A program made the position numbers and the translations under genes. Under the pieces are notes generated by a model that ran no database searches, was not told where the DNA came from, and was given only the letters and a program-made list of their open reading frames with translations. Of a stretch of DNA of 64,000 nt, positions 1 through 11,524 are shown piece after piece (position 1 is the stretch's first letter; each line of letters starts with the position of its first letter). The stretch is from Cosmopolites sordidus (lineage: Eukaryota; Arthropoda; Insecta; Coleoptera; Curculionidae). The stretch lies in assembly GCA_031761425.1 (NCBI GenBank), contig JARFXV010000736.1, forward strand, positions 679,501 through 743,500, read 5' to 3'.

Positions 1-486
1 CTCTTTAGTTTCTGCGCTGCTCTTACATACATCGTGGCCATTTTGAAATGATATGAAGTATTTTTCCTTATGTAAGATATGTTCGAAATTCATTTAAGAC
101 TACAAAAGAAACAAAAAACTATGGTACAAATATTATATCCACCTTTTTCTACCGATGAAAAAATGCACATTTCTCATTTGTTGGTTTGCTTCGGCTCATA
201 CACAAGAAACACGAGCTAGTAAATATTACGCCTACGAAAAGTTTGCTCGTAATGAATAAACAACTTGACAGTAAAAACATATGTGTTGATTGTGGAAAAA
301 AATTGAGAAATAGTACTGTCCCAATCTATGGACTGTCCGAACCTATGGACGTCTCCCTTACTATAATTTAATTTATATTATATTTTATAATTTAATTTTC
401 AAGCTAATAGGAAAATCAGGAATCTATATATAGTTTGGTTTTGCTCAATCTAAAAAGCCGAAGATCGTTTTCTTATTTTTTAAATC

Positions 487-600
487 TTTATTTTGAACAT
501 TTAAATACCATGTTAATATAATTAAAGGTTATGTGATCTATGACTGATAGAGATCCAAATGAAAAGATCAAAATAATCTTCTTGTGTGAAACATATCGAA
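487..600 (+). repeat. Direct repeat of a mariner internal segment, copy 1
   Basis: About 114 bp, nearly identical to 1232-1349 (shared TTTTGAACATTTAAATACCAT and CAAATGAAAAGATCAAAA). The downstream copy is internal to the mariner at 712-2013; this copy lies outside its left terminal repeat. The likely cause is a second broken copy of the same element or a local duplication. Confidence 0.8.
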
Positions 601-711
601 TGCTCTTTTTTTGCTCAAACTTAGCTGAAAGAAGGTGTATATAGAGGTTTATCACTAAAACAGCTGACCAGTGAAGTGAATAGTCTAGACGATAATGAAA
701 AGGTTAATACA

Positions 712-2013
712 AAATAAGGTCCGTTTGTGAATGAGAGTGAAAATGAAGCGCCATCGCATCAAAGCATGCTACTCCTAGCATGCTTTGCGCGCTTTTGGGT
801 TCTATTTGCAGCCGTATCGTCTATCCGTGTGATAAGCTATAGAAGTTTATAATGACTAAGAAAATTGAATCGCCAGCCGACTGTGATATACGATCTGTAA
901 TTCGATTCTTGAGTGCAAGAAAATTATCAGCAGCGGAAATTCACCGTCAGATTTGTGAGGTTTACGGTGATAATGCTATGAGTAAGTTCGAAAGTAGGTA
1001 AGAATGTTCAAGGACGAGCGGCTTAATGTGCATGATGAGTGACGCACTAGCCGACCATCTCTGATTTCTGAACATTTAATTTATGATGTAGACAACAAAA
1101 TTCGAGAGAACCGACGATTCACGATTTCAACGTTATCAAGTGAATTTCCACAGGTTTCATGGCCAGTTTTGTACATCACTGTTTCGGAGACACTGAATTA
1201 TCAAAATTGTGTTCTCGGTGGATTCCAAGACTTTCTGTATTTTGAACATTTAAATACCATGTCAATATAATTAAACGTTATGTGATCTATGATTGATAGA
1301 GATCCAAATGAAAAGATCAAAAGAATCTTCTTGTGTGAAACATATCGAACTGACAGTCACAAAATAATGGAGATTCATCATATGACTGCTGAATCCAAGC
1401 AACACTCAATGGACTTGTGTCACACATCGTCGCCAACCAGAGTAAAAGCCAAACAGACAACTTCAGCATGAAAGATCATGGCAACTGTCTTTTGGTACAG
1501 GAAAGGAATTATGTTAGTGGATTTTATGCCTAGAGACAAAACAATCAATTCTGATGCGTATTGGGTCACCTTGAGAAAACTCCGGCGTGCCATACAAAAC
1601 AAGGGCGTGGCCTACTGTCTTCCGGTGTGATGTTGCTCCATGACAATGCGAGGCCACATGTTTCTGCACAAACATAGGGTCTAATCAGGCGCTTTGGATG
1701 GGAAGAACTGGATCATCTTCCTTACAGTCCCGACCTTGTACCCAGTGATTTTCACTTGTTTTGGTAGTTCCTTGGTGGTCAACGGTTCAAAGACGATGAA
1801 GAAGTTAAACCTGCAGTCATGGATTGGGCTTCTTCACAGGCGGCAGATTTCTTTGACGTCGGAATTCAAAAACTTGTTGAGCGGTATGACAAATATTTGA
1901 ACAAAAGTGAAAATTATGTAAAAAAGTAGATAAAAGTATGTAGAATATGGATAAAAATATATTTTAATGATATTTATAGTATTTTTCATTATACTAAAAA
2001 ACGGACCTTATTT
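712..2013 (+). mobile_element. mariner transposon, decayed full-length copy
   Basis: A 1.3-kb unit, the usual mariner length, bounded by inverted ends (AAATAAGGTCCGTTT on the left and its complement at 1999-2013). The transposase, which would cut and paste the element through a DD34D catalytic core, starts near 852 with the N-terminal helix-turn-helix (CDIRSVIRFLSARKLSAAEI) and continues with KIRENRRFTISTLSSEFPQV. Later parts read AESKQHSMDLCHTSSP, KIMATVFW and MLVDFMPRDKTINSD, and the end reads FFDVGIQKLVERYDKYLNK. Stops and frameshifts break it, and the region that should hold the first catalytic Asp no longer matches. It is inactive. Confidence 0.88.
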
Positions 2014-2019
2014 AAAAAT

Positions 2020-3010
2020 ATACCTCGTATATGCTGAAGAATCTTTGGGAGTTCCGGAAGAATCCTGTTTCAATCAGTTAATGCATTTCTTTCTGTGAAA
2101 AGTTTCTTTTTTAAGAGACAAACACAAGCAGTCACAAAAATGCTAATAATAATAATATGTAGATACACAAATTGGCTTTCCGCAACAAACAAACAATGCT
2201 AGCCCTGTTCTGACACCATTTTGAAACAAGGCACAACATCAATTACACTAGCTGCAAATAAATAGCATACACAAAGTACTACACAATACTACAACAATAC
2301 AAAAAATGCAATAATAGATGTACACCCAATTTTGTCCGATAGTTCCCCAACTTCCCCTCGTTTACAGAAAATTTTCAAGTGATATGTAGACTATGTCTGC
2401 TAAGACCCGATGGAGACAACGAAGAAGTCGAAATTTGCAAATAATAGATAATACACCTACAGAGTAGTTGGTTTTTGGAATTTTGGTCTACGCTCATTTG
2501 CATGATCATTTTTTTTTCACATTATTAATGCAAACAACCTGCCAGCGTGAAAATATTCGCAATGATTTATAAGTTGGTGCTTCAACGTGTTTTTTATTCA
2601 GTCAGGACTAATGAACCAAGAAATAGAAACAGATTTGATTTAGTGTCGTTTAGTAGTCTGGTGATGAATTATTGAATAGCCAGTATTGTTGTTGGACTGT
2701 TTGAAAATTTTTGAGTGCTTTCAACAAACAAAATAAAATAAATATGGCATTCTGAAAAAAAATGTTGACGTTTGTCTATCGATATAAACTTGGAGAGAAA
2801 GAAGTGTTGAGATCAGGAAATTAAATTTATTTTTAGATATTTTCTTACCTCTTAGTAAAACATTTTTAGGTTGAGTATTTTAATGGGATTTGAATTATCA
2901 ATACAGTCGCACTAATTTACAATACCAGATTCATAAAAGAATTCTTATATTTAATTATTATCAGGCGATTAGTGATTGTTTAAAAATTATTTACTTCTTA
3001 AAAAAATATA
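2020..3010. other. No recognisable gene
   Basis: AT-rich sequence in which I see no conserved coding segment, transposon end or RNA gene on either strand. Short A/T runs only. Confidence 0.5.
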
Positions 3011-3018
3011 TTTGGAAG

Positions 3019-3420
3019 TTATTCCTGGAAATATAGGTCGTTGTTTTCGATTACCTCAACCCACGTTTGAGCCAGTAACTCTATTCCTCTTCTGTACCAC
3101 GATAGATCTTTACCTATAGTTTTTACCTCTTCCTCAGTCCTGGGTGATTTTTTTCGAAAAAAGTAAGCGATAGCCCTGAACAATTCGTAATCCGACGGAG
3201 CCAGGTCGGGGCTATATGATGGATGAGGAAGAACTTCGTTCTTTTGCGTTGTTTTGCGAGACAAGAGGACTTTTTTCCGGTTGACCAAAGCTGGATAGTT
3301 TTCAGCCAGAACAGGAATTCAGGAATTTCTGAATGTATATTAGGAAACAACTTAAAGTGCTTATTATTCCTTCAAAACTTCACTAGATACGCAACATTAT
3401 CTTTTTGACAAATCTTTCTT
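3019..3420 (-). pseudogene. mariner transposase C-terminal fragment
   Basis: The complement strand encodes HPSYSPDLAPSDYELF, the third catalytic block of mariner transposases with its PSD aspartate, then FFRKKSPRTEEEVKTIGKDL and GIELLAQTWVEVIENND, the usual C-terminus. Upstream coding sequence (ARKIC..) is in other frames, so the copy is frameshifted and truncated. No N-terminal domain is present. Confidence 0.85.
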
Positions 3421-3929
3421 GCCTTGGTACCGGAAGAACTGTCATTAAGATTAACGAAATAAACTCTTTTTTCATGGTAGGTAACAAATCGTTCGATGAA
3501 TCAAAAATCAGTAGGGTTTTTGAGTAAGTTTTACAAACACAATACAGCGCATGTCTTGCTGCAGCGACAGTTTATAAGGAGTGGTATAGTGCGTTTCAAG
3601 ATATATCGTTGACCGATTGGCTGCAATAAACTCTTAACAACCCCTGCCGTACCGAAACCCGTCAAAATTGAAAGAAACGTATACAGGACCGGGCCTAATA
3701 AAATAACAGGTAAAAAGTAAAAAAAAAAATATACCTGGTTTAGTAGTTCCGAAATATTTTCGTTTAGTTCGTATTCTTTTTTTAAACAGTGCACTTGCAA
3801 CACAGTGCACGTGCAAAACACATATGCAATGTGTTTTGCATATCCGACCTTTAATAAAAGATAAATATTAATGGAATCACAACGATTACGATGATAGCGG
3901 TTTGGCTACTTAAACTCTATAAAAAAAAA

Positions 3930-4830
3930 CAGATTAGAAAATCGTCCCATTATCTACCTTGATGAAACATGGTTTGGTTTCATCTGTATCAAGACACCAG
4001 CAAAAAGATGGGTAGATACATCAAGAAAATGCCAAACCAAAGCCCCAGCGAACAAGGGAAAAATAGTTACAATTTTACATGCTGGTTTGTCTTTGAACAC
4101 ACACGTGCACGGGTGTAGCCAGGATTTAGTTTGGGGGGTTAGTTTGAAGTAAATAAAACAACAAAAATATACTACTCGACAAGAGATGGCGTTACTGTGC
4201 GCAACGTCCACTAGTTCGGATATATATTCAATTCAAATGTAATAATTTAACTCTCTTCACTCCTCGTATTTTTTCGGTATAATATTAGGTAATATTTGGC
4301 TTATTTCGTGGGGGGTTTGAACCCGAACCCCCCCCCCCCTGGCTACGCCCGTGCACACGTGACATATTCGAACATTCGTCTTTGAACTACCATGACGATA
4401 CCACAGCAGAACTTTTTGAAGATTGGTTTATAAATAGCCTTTTGCCCAATGTGCCTAAGGAAAGCGTAATTGTAATGGACAATGTTATCATAACCGCTTT
4501 AAAAATTAAGTTCCTAATGCAAATAACACACAATAGGAAATTCCGAACTATAAGTTAAAAAACGATATATACTTCGAAAATATATATAAAAAATGTGATC
4601 TAGAAATATTAAAGACATTTAATATTAAAACGGAATATGTATGTAATACGGTTTTATGCCTTCCCTCGTATTACTGTATTTTTAATAAAATTGAGCATAT
4701 GTGGCATCAGGTAAAATCCAATGTTAAAGCAGAAAACATTTCTCCGACTCTAAGTACAAGTGTTGCAACATTAATTAGGTAGGTAGATAGTATAGATAAG
4801 ATAGAAGTGTAGATAGTATTCGCAAAAAAG
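3930..4830 (+). mobile_element. IS630/Tc1-type DDE transposase pseudogene, interrupted by a MITE
   Basis: Catalytic core of a DDE transposase of the type found in insect IS630/Tc1-related elements. The first block reads RPIIYLDETWFGF, with the first Asp, followed by GKIVTILHAG. After a 240-bp insertion the frame resumes at YHDDTTAELFEDWFINSLLP and then SVIVMDN with the second Asp. The third block is LCLPSYYCIFNKIEHMWHQV, where IEHMW holds the catalytic Glu. There are frame changes and no N-terminal DNA-binding domain, so it is inactive. The terminal repeats were not identified. Confidence 0.82.
4111..4350. mobile_element. Short MITE with GGGYGTAGCCAGG ends
   Basis: A 240-bp unit with inverted ends (GGGTGTAGCCAGG left; CCTGGCTACGCCC right) and an inner G-run/C-run, flanked by the 6-bp repeat GTGCAC on both sides (4105-4110 and 4351-4356). 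Removing it rejoins the surrounding transposase frame. It has no coding capacity, so it depended on a transposase elsewhere; the family is not assigned. Confidence 0.85.
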
Positions 4831-5058
4831 TTGAATAAATTCGATTAACCATGTTATTAACATAGGAGATTCCTGTGTATCATTTACTAATAATATAGAA
4901 CCATTTATTATTAATGTAGATCAAAGTGTAGTGAAAGCGAAACCGAATTAAATTAAAGTTATAATATAGTTATATATTATAATTAAATTTAAGTTATAAT
5001 TTTTATTGTACTAATAAAATTCAGAATATACAAACCAATAATGTTTTAGTCATATGCA

Positions 5059-5096
5059 ATAATAATAATAATAATAATAAAAATAATAATAAATAG
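5059..5096. repeat. (TAA)n microsatellite
   Basis: Uninterrupted AAT units followed by a short imperfect stretch. It directly abuts the 5' end of the LINE fragment that follows, which matches the (TAA)n target preference known for R4/Dong-type LINEs. Confidence 0.9.
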
Positions 5097-5570
5097 TTCT
5101 AATTAACAAAAAGCAGAGGAGAGCTTTCATAATTAATGTCTGAATGATTGTGGCGTGTTCATATATTTTTTCTCCTTTATTAAATAAATAAGAAAAGGTA
5201 TTTTTGATATTTTTTTAATTTTAGACAGTGGCGAAAAACCCAAATAAAGGAGAAAAAATAGCTTTCATAATTGACATTGCGATACCACTCTCTCATAACA
5301 TCAGAAAAACTGAAATGGAAAAGGTCACGAAGTACGAAAATCTTGCAATTGATCTGAAAAATCAATGGAAACTTCAGAAAGTGGAGGTGTTACCTTTTGT
5401 TATATCCGCCGAAGGCCTAGTAAGCAAAACCTTTTCCAAAAATCTGGAAATTCTTGATGTTTCAAAATCGACTACTACGGTAGGATAACGAGCTGAACTG
5501 TTTTCTCATTTTGGCATTGTAAACCCGACCAGCCTAGGCTGATATGATCGATGGATCATGTTTGTGATAA
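5096..5570 (+). mobile_element. R4/Dong-like LINE 3' fragment, interrupted
   Basis: 3' remnant of a LINE with a restriction-like endonuclease C-terminus. The coding frame starts IVLINKKQRRA at the (TAA)n border, is cut by a 125-bp insertion with a 13-bp duplication, and resumes FIIDIAIPLSHNIRKTEMEK to LPFVISAEGLVSKTF and LEILDVSKST. The 3' tail carries GCCTAGGCTGATATGATCGA and ends in a second short (TAA)n at about 5565. It parallels the C-terminus of the longer LINE at 5585-7495, but the two copies are clearly diverged. Confidence 0.82.
5135..5259 (-). mobile_element. Small palindromic element, copy 1 (13-bp TSD)
   Basis: A 125-bp insertion in the LINE frame, flanked by AGCTTTCATAATT at 5122-5134 and 5260-5272. 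In the orientation opposite to the other two copies (16556-16770 and 32133-32599), it has the shared tail (complement of GAACACGCCACAATCATTCA) and an inverted arm containing GGCGAAAAACCCAAATAAAG. The middle part is mostly deleted. Confidence 0.85.
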
Positions 5571-5584
5571 TAATAATAATGTAA

Positions 5585-7495
5585 ACAACGTTCAAGAGGA
5601 TGCAAAGAAACTTTAGTAATCGACAACATCGTTACTCGCCAGACAAAGCTTAAACAAAGAAATATATCTACCGCGTGGATTGACTATCAGAAGGCTTTTG
5701 ACTCAGTCCCATATTCATGGCTGAGCAGTATACTTCACATATACGGAATCCAGCCAACTCTGTGTCGACTGCTCGAGTATCTTATGAGCACATGGCGCAC
5801 ATCCATATCAGTCAAGGGAATATCTGAATCTTACTTAACGGAAGAAATTCCAATACGCAGGGGAATTTTTCAAGGGGATAGCCTTAGCCCCTTGTGGTTC
5901 TGTATGGCGTTAAATCCGTTGAGCTCAATGTTAACAAACACCAAATATGGTTACACCTTGAATAAAGATACAACCATAACACATCTATTATATATGGATG
6001 ACTTAAAGGTGTGTATGCCAAAGGGAAAGAACAACTTAAGGGAGCGTTTGAGTTAGTAAGGGAATTCAGCTCAATTGCTATGAACTTCGGACTAGACAAA
6101 TGTGCGACACTACAGGTAGAGAAAGGAAAAATAATTTCCACCACAAATTTGACTTTGTCTGATGGAACAGAACTGAAAACATTAGAACCAGAAGGCCACT
6201 ATATCTAGGCATTACCCAGGGCCTAGACATCAAACAAAATGACAATAAAGAAAAAGCTGAAATAGAATTATTAAAAAGAGTTAACGCAGTACTCAATACA
6301 CACCTCAGGAAAAAACAAAATTATAGCTATTAACACTTGGGCTATCCCATCTATTACATACACATTTGGAACATTAAAATGGTCAAAGACAGACCTGCAG
6401 AGATTAGACAGAAAAATTCGAAGCGCATTTACAAGAGCCAGAATGCATCATCCCAATGCTGAAATTGAGCGGCTTTATCTACGAAGGGAGGGAGGCGATA
6501 GAGGGCTGGGTTGTTTGGAAGTGATACACGAAAGGGAATGTCAATGCCTAAAGAACTACTTTTATAGAAAACACTAACCCATACATCGAGCAGCTGTAGT
6601 ATTGGATAAAAAGTACACTCCGCTTCGGCTGGCCGAACCACCGCAACCGGAACCAGAAAATGCATTTGAAATAATGAAAACCAAGTGGCGCAACAAAGCC
6701 TTGCATGGACAGCACTATGCTACTCTAAACAATCAAGAACAAGTTTACTCCAAGGCTACAAGTACATATCTAACCTCAGGATATCTCTTTGGAGAAACAG
6801 AAGGATTTATAATGGCAATACAGGATCAGGTTGTATCCACGAGAAATTATGTTAGAGTCATCATGAAACAAAACATACTAACTTCCAAATGCAGATACTG
6901 TGATAAAGACGAGGAACCTAACCTAACCTATCAAGATATGATTCCATGGGTAAAGTTATTCACCAACTTCTATGTCTGAAACATGGATTACTAACAACAT
7001 TCACACCATATCATCAATACGCTCCCAAACCTGTTCTAGAAAATCAACACATTAAATTATATTGGGACTTGCAGATTCGAACTGACAGAACGGTGCAAGC
7101 AAATAGACTAGATTTAGTGCTCTACCAGAAAGAAGCTAATCAAGCCACAATAGTTGACTTCTCTGTACCTTTATATGAAAATATACACCGAGCATACAGG
7201 GAAAAAATTGACAAATATAGAGATCTGGCTTTTGAAATCAAGGATATATGGCACCTAGATAGAGTTAATATCCTTCCATTTGTGGTGAGCGCTAATGGTT
7301 TAGTCTACAAATCCCTAATACAGAACCTCGAACAAGTAGGTATCACAAAAAGGGCAGTAGTATGGATGCAATAAGCAGTAATATTGGGAACAGTCGGAAT
7401 AGTCAGACGCGCCCTTGACCGTCAGTAGACACCCAAGTATTCTTGGTTACACCCGGGTACTTGGAGCTCTTACCACAACTGTGTGAAAAAAAAAC
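5585..7495 (+). mobile_element. R4/Dong-like non-LTR retrotransposon, decayed
   Basis: A LINE copy lacking its 5' part. The reverse transcriptase fingers/palm begin near WIDYQKAFDSVPYSWL and continue with RRGIFQGDSLSPLWFCMAL and the active site THLLYMDDLK (YMDD). After frameshifts come FGLDKCATLQVEKGK, DRKIRSAFTRARMHH, RLYLRREGGDRGLG and a CRYCDKDEE remnant of the CCHC knuckle, cut by a deletion near 6925. The C-terminus, ANRLDLVLYQKEANQATIVD then FSVPLYENI, is the restriction-like endonuclease typical of R2/R4/Dong LINEs, ending LPFVVSANGLVYKS. The 3' UTR reaches an A-run near 7486-7495. It is inactive. Confidence 0.85.
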
Positions 7496-7505
7496 AACAC
7501 AAAAA

Positions 7506-7688
7506 TTATTTAATCTTGAAACGGACTATACTACAGCTATTTAGCACCATTTCTATGCCTCGCAAATGCCGGTACAAATTAACGGTGTGGAATACTTTCA
7601 ATTCATCTGACAGTTTCCTAGTACTTATTCTGGGATCTAATACCAAATCACTTTTTTTAAACTCCTCGACGCATGTTTCGCTAACCAT
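7506..7688 (-). other. Left arm of inverted pair: open frame starting in hammerhead-like motif
   Basis: The complement strand has a 60-codon frame beginning MVSETCVEEFKKSDLVL, whose first codons overlap the hammerhead-like motif at 7660-7712. The first 17 residues are shared, with one change, with the right arm at 7843-8037. I do not recognise the family. It could be the start of a retroelement ORF or a chance frame conserved through the DNA repeat. Confidence 0.45.
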
Positions 7689-7712
7689 GTTAACATCATC
7701 AGGAGATGATTT
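7660..7712 (-). ncRNA. Hammerhead-ribozyme-like motif, left arm
   Basis: Read on the complement: stem I strand ATCATCTC, core CTGATGA (7702-7696), stem II GTTAA/TTAGC with a CATGG loop, core GAAA (7679-7676), a short stem III around ACATGCGT, then the GTC cleavage triplet (7670-7668) and GAGGAG pairing back to stem I. All conserved core positions are present; stem III has one A-C mismatch compared with the right copy. This is a type I layout with a minimal stem III, as in retroelement hammerheads. Confidence 0.65.
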
Positions 7713-7823
7713 GATCTAATTCTAAAACTAAACTATGCTGTCTATGATAACCATACCTAATGAATCGTGTACAAATCCTGAACCGTAAAATTTACCGAGT
7801 GTTACGTTAATAATTGATTAAAT

Positions 7824-7870
7824 CATCTTCTGATGATGCTAATATGGTTAGCGAAACGTGCGTCGAGAAG
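7824..7870 (+). ncRNA. Hammerhead-ribozyme-like motif, right arm
   Basis: Core CTGATGA at 7830-7836, stem II GCTAA/TTAGC closed by TATGG, core GAAA at 7853-7856, stem III ACG-TG-CGT, cleavage triplet GTC ending at 7864, and GAGAAG pairing with CATCTT before the core (5 of 6 positions pair, with one G-U). The core is perfect and stem III fully pairs, so self-cleavage after 7864 is plausible. Minimal type I hammerheads of this kind are known from Penelope-like elements and retrozymes. Confidence 0.7.
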
Positions 7871-8037
7871 TTTAAAAAGTGATTTGGTGTTAAGAGGTAA
7901 ATCTCTTCGAGTTTTCACACCGAAGGTTCCAGTAGAAGAATTGATGTCTATCTTCAAGACTCATGTTTCGATCCCGGAATTTATTTTAAACTATAGCCGA
8001 ACCAGCGGTTGCTCTCATGAAGAGCGTCAGTCGCTTT
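7843..8037 (+). other. Right arm of inverted pair: short open frame
   Basis: Begins MVSETCVEKFKKSDLVL inside the hammerhead-like motif and runs to HEERQSL. Only the first 17 residues match the left arm at 7506-7688; afterwards the two diverge. The function is not recognised. The shared start in two oppositely oriented copies suggests a conserved leader of a mobile element. Confidence 0.4.
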
Positions 8038-8642
8038 GAAGTTTTTTTTTTTAAATAATGTCTTAAACTTAATTTCTCGGCTTATTTCACTAATTTTATC
8101 ATCATCACTAAAATCATCTACTGAGTAGTTCGCAGTACTTAAGTACTGAAAAAGAAATTTTTATTTGTAATGAAAAAGTTGAATAAATTTTCGCAACTAT
8201 TTTTATTACACCCTAGTAATAATGAAAATAATAAAAAATAATGGCTGAATAAATTATGGTGCACACATGACAAATTAACCAACATAATTTAAGAAATATT
8301 AGCCGAATTTTCCTACCAAAGGAAATGAAAGAAATAAATAGATTAAGATCCATTGCATAAGAACATACCAGACTAATGGAAAATTTCGCGGAGCGACAAA
8401 GTAAAAGAACAAAAGTAAAAGAACAAAGTAAAAGCGACAGCAGTAAAAGAACTATATAATCTACTACATTTTGAAGATTCATCCTTCATATGAACATACA
8501 TGAAGTTTCAAGTCGATCTGTCAATTTATTCATACAAAAATGGAAATTCATAGTGAAGTAGTAAATGTATTAGGGGCGTCTGCTCCATTAAAAACAATAG
8601 TTTGTAACTGGGCAGGTGAGTTTCAACGTTGCTTGGTTGATG

Positions 8643-9134
<492 letters not shown>

Positions 9135-10623
9135 TCTATAGTATACTTACTATACTAATATATAAATCTACATTGGTTTTTACGGATGTTCCGTTATAAC
9201 TACTGAACCATGCATCCGATTGACTTGAAACTTGGTATCCATGTAGAAAATACATGTACTTAATGGATAGGCTAATATTTATATGAGAGTTGGACTCCCT
9301 ACACCAGTTGCGGGGGCGTTAATGATGAGAATCGCGAATTATCTGATTTTATAGTTTTTATAAACTTATTATTAAAATGAAAATTTGAAATTAATTTTTT
9401 CTTTCTTGGGCTATATTAAGACTAATTAAGAAAGTCTGCAGCGGAGTTCAAACTCCTAAAGCGGTTGTGAGGGCGCTAATGATCAAAAACGCTAAATTTA
9501 AAATTTCAGCTTTTATCAGCTCATTATTGATTATTATTATTATCATGTATATTAACTACTATTATTATTAATTTTAATAAATTAATTATTAATTAAACTA
9601 TTAAATTATTATTTTTCTGTAGCATTAAAACTTTGTTTTTTTCTAACCTAAACAAATTTTTACCAAATGTCAATTGACTGATTTAAAAAGATATTAAAAA
9701 CATATATATCTATATGTATATGTTTATATTTATATATGTATATGTTTATATTTATTAATTAAAGAAGAAAAGAAGGAAGCGTGGAATAATTAGATTAAAA
9801 CGAAAAATTAGTTTCCCAGCATTAAATTAGTAAGCTATTTATTTCAACTTTTTATATTGAATTTTCGGTTATCAATCTCAAGATAATTTTTAATTAATTC
9901 CAATTATTTGTTGTAGTCATAAATGCCTAAAAAAGGAAAGTCCAAATTAAATGTGGTAACGTCTAAATCAAAGTATATGAAATCTAAGCGTGCATGTGGA
10001 GATGAAACGGAAAATAAAGATGAAACGGAAAATTGATTACAAAAAGAACAAAAAAGGAAAGAAGATTTACGACGTATGACATTAAAAATTCGTTGGAAGG
10101 TAAAATGAATTGTGGTTTTTCGTATGGTCCTACAGTTGATTATAAACAAGAATCAAAATTAAGTTTAATGACAAAAATTTGTAATTATTGTAAAGCATTA
10201 AAGTGGATTGGTGAATGTGAGCTGTTCAGCTGGCAAAATAAAACTAGAACTTCCAGAGCTATTAAAATCGCTACTCCATGGAACACATGTAAAATCAAAT
10301 GCATTTTTAAAATCTATCAGACCTTACAACAATGCTTTCCAAATGACATCATTCGGTGCAATGAAGAAGATCTCGTTTTAACTAATAAGTACATGGGGCT
10401 CATGAACGATTTGTGGCCGATCGAAACTATAATCGAAGAAGATGAGATAGACGACAAAGATTAAATGTTAGGAAGATTAAATACTATATTTGAGGGCACT
10501 ATATGTAAGCTTGATTTTAGACGGGAAGGGGAAGTTAAAAAATTTTTAATAAAGAAACTGTAATAATGACAATAAATAATAATGTTAATTTTAAATGCCC
10601 AGCGAAGCGGGCGGTACAGCTAG
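9135..10623 (+). mobile_element. Helitron, truncated, with both ends
   Basis: Starts TCTATAGTATAC after host A and ends with a GC-rich hairpin (GCCCAGCGAAGCGGGC) about 7 bp before the terminal CTAG, followed by host T. These are the hallmarks of rolling-circle Helitrons (5' TC, 3' hairpin plus CTRR, A|T target, no target duplication). Inside, from about 10033, a frame reads MTKICNYCKALKWIGECEL and then, frameshifted, AFQMTSFGAMKK. This is the cysteine-containing N-terminal region of Helitron Rep-helicase proteins; the Rep and helicase domains are missing. It is non-autonomous. Confidence 0.88.
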
Positions 10624-11520
10624 TATGCTATAAGCTTGAAACTTAGCAAAACTATTTCTTATACTTCACAGACATTCACTAATGGGTTATACGAAAATCC
10701 GCTCCAAAGAGGGAGCGGGGGTGAAGAGTTACAGTAAATACTAATAATCTATACTAAAACATCACGTATGATAATTTATATTAATATTAAGAAAATGAAG
10801 AAAACTCTTGACAGCCACGTCTAATTTTTCATTGTATTGGCCGTTTAATTTTTAATCATTCCTTTAGCTTTCAATGAAGTTATTTTTGCAGATTATTATG
10901 AGAAACATCAAAATTTAATAAAAATTGGATACTCGAACTGTGTAACAATTACTTTAAATTCAGCTGTCAAAATAACGTTTTCATGTCAATAATTATTATG
11001 AGAAAAATTAAAATATAATAACGTATGTGACAATTAGTTTAAATTGAGCTGATAAAATATTTTTTTCAACGTCGTACTACCTTTAATAATACGATTATAA
11101 AATTATATTTGTCGGTTATCTTTATATTCAATTAAGGCATTATTTATTGATATATTTGGTTAAATAATTGTATCCAATTCATTTTTTTTCATATTTAGTT
11201 TTAGTGAGTTTTATTTGATTTTTGTTAATACATAATATGCAAACTTTTTACTGTGAAAAATTTTTTAAGCACCGATTACAGTAAATTTTTATCCGAGAAC
11301 ATAGTTTGTGTCTCCTCGAGGGAAAATATTATCTGCTGCTGATTGTATTTCCATCAAAAACCACACTTCACCCGAAGGGAAAGCGAGCTACAAGTCCTTC
11401 GTTTTGAGTTGTTTTGTTGCATACTTTTTTTTATGGTCCTACCAGTGATATTTATATCCTAGAACAGTGCCTGCAAATGTCCGTAGAAAATATTTAAATT
11501 AGTGGATTATCTATTTCTTT
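10624..11520. other. Repeat remnant, then sequence without recognisable genes
   Basis: The first ~110 bp is the right part of the repeat split by the Helitron. The rest is AT-rich and I recognise nothing on either strand. Confidence 0.5.
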
Positions 11521-11524
11521 CAAA

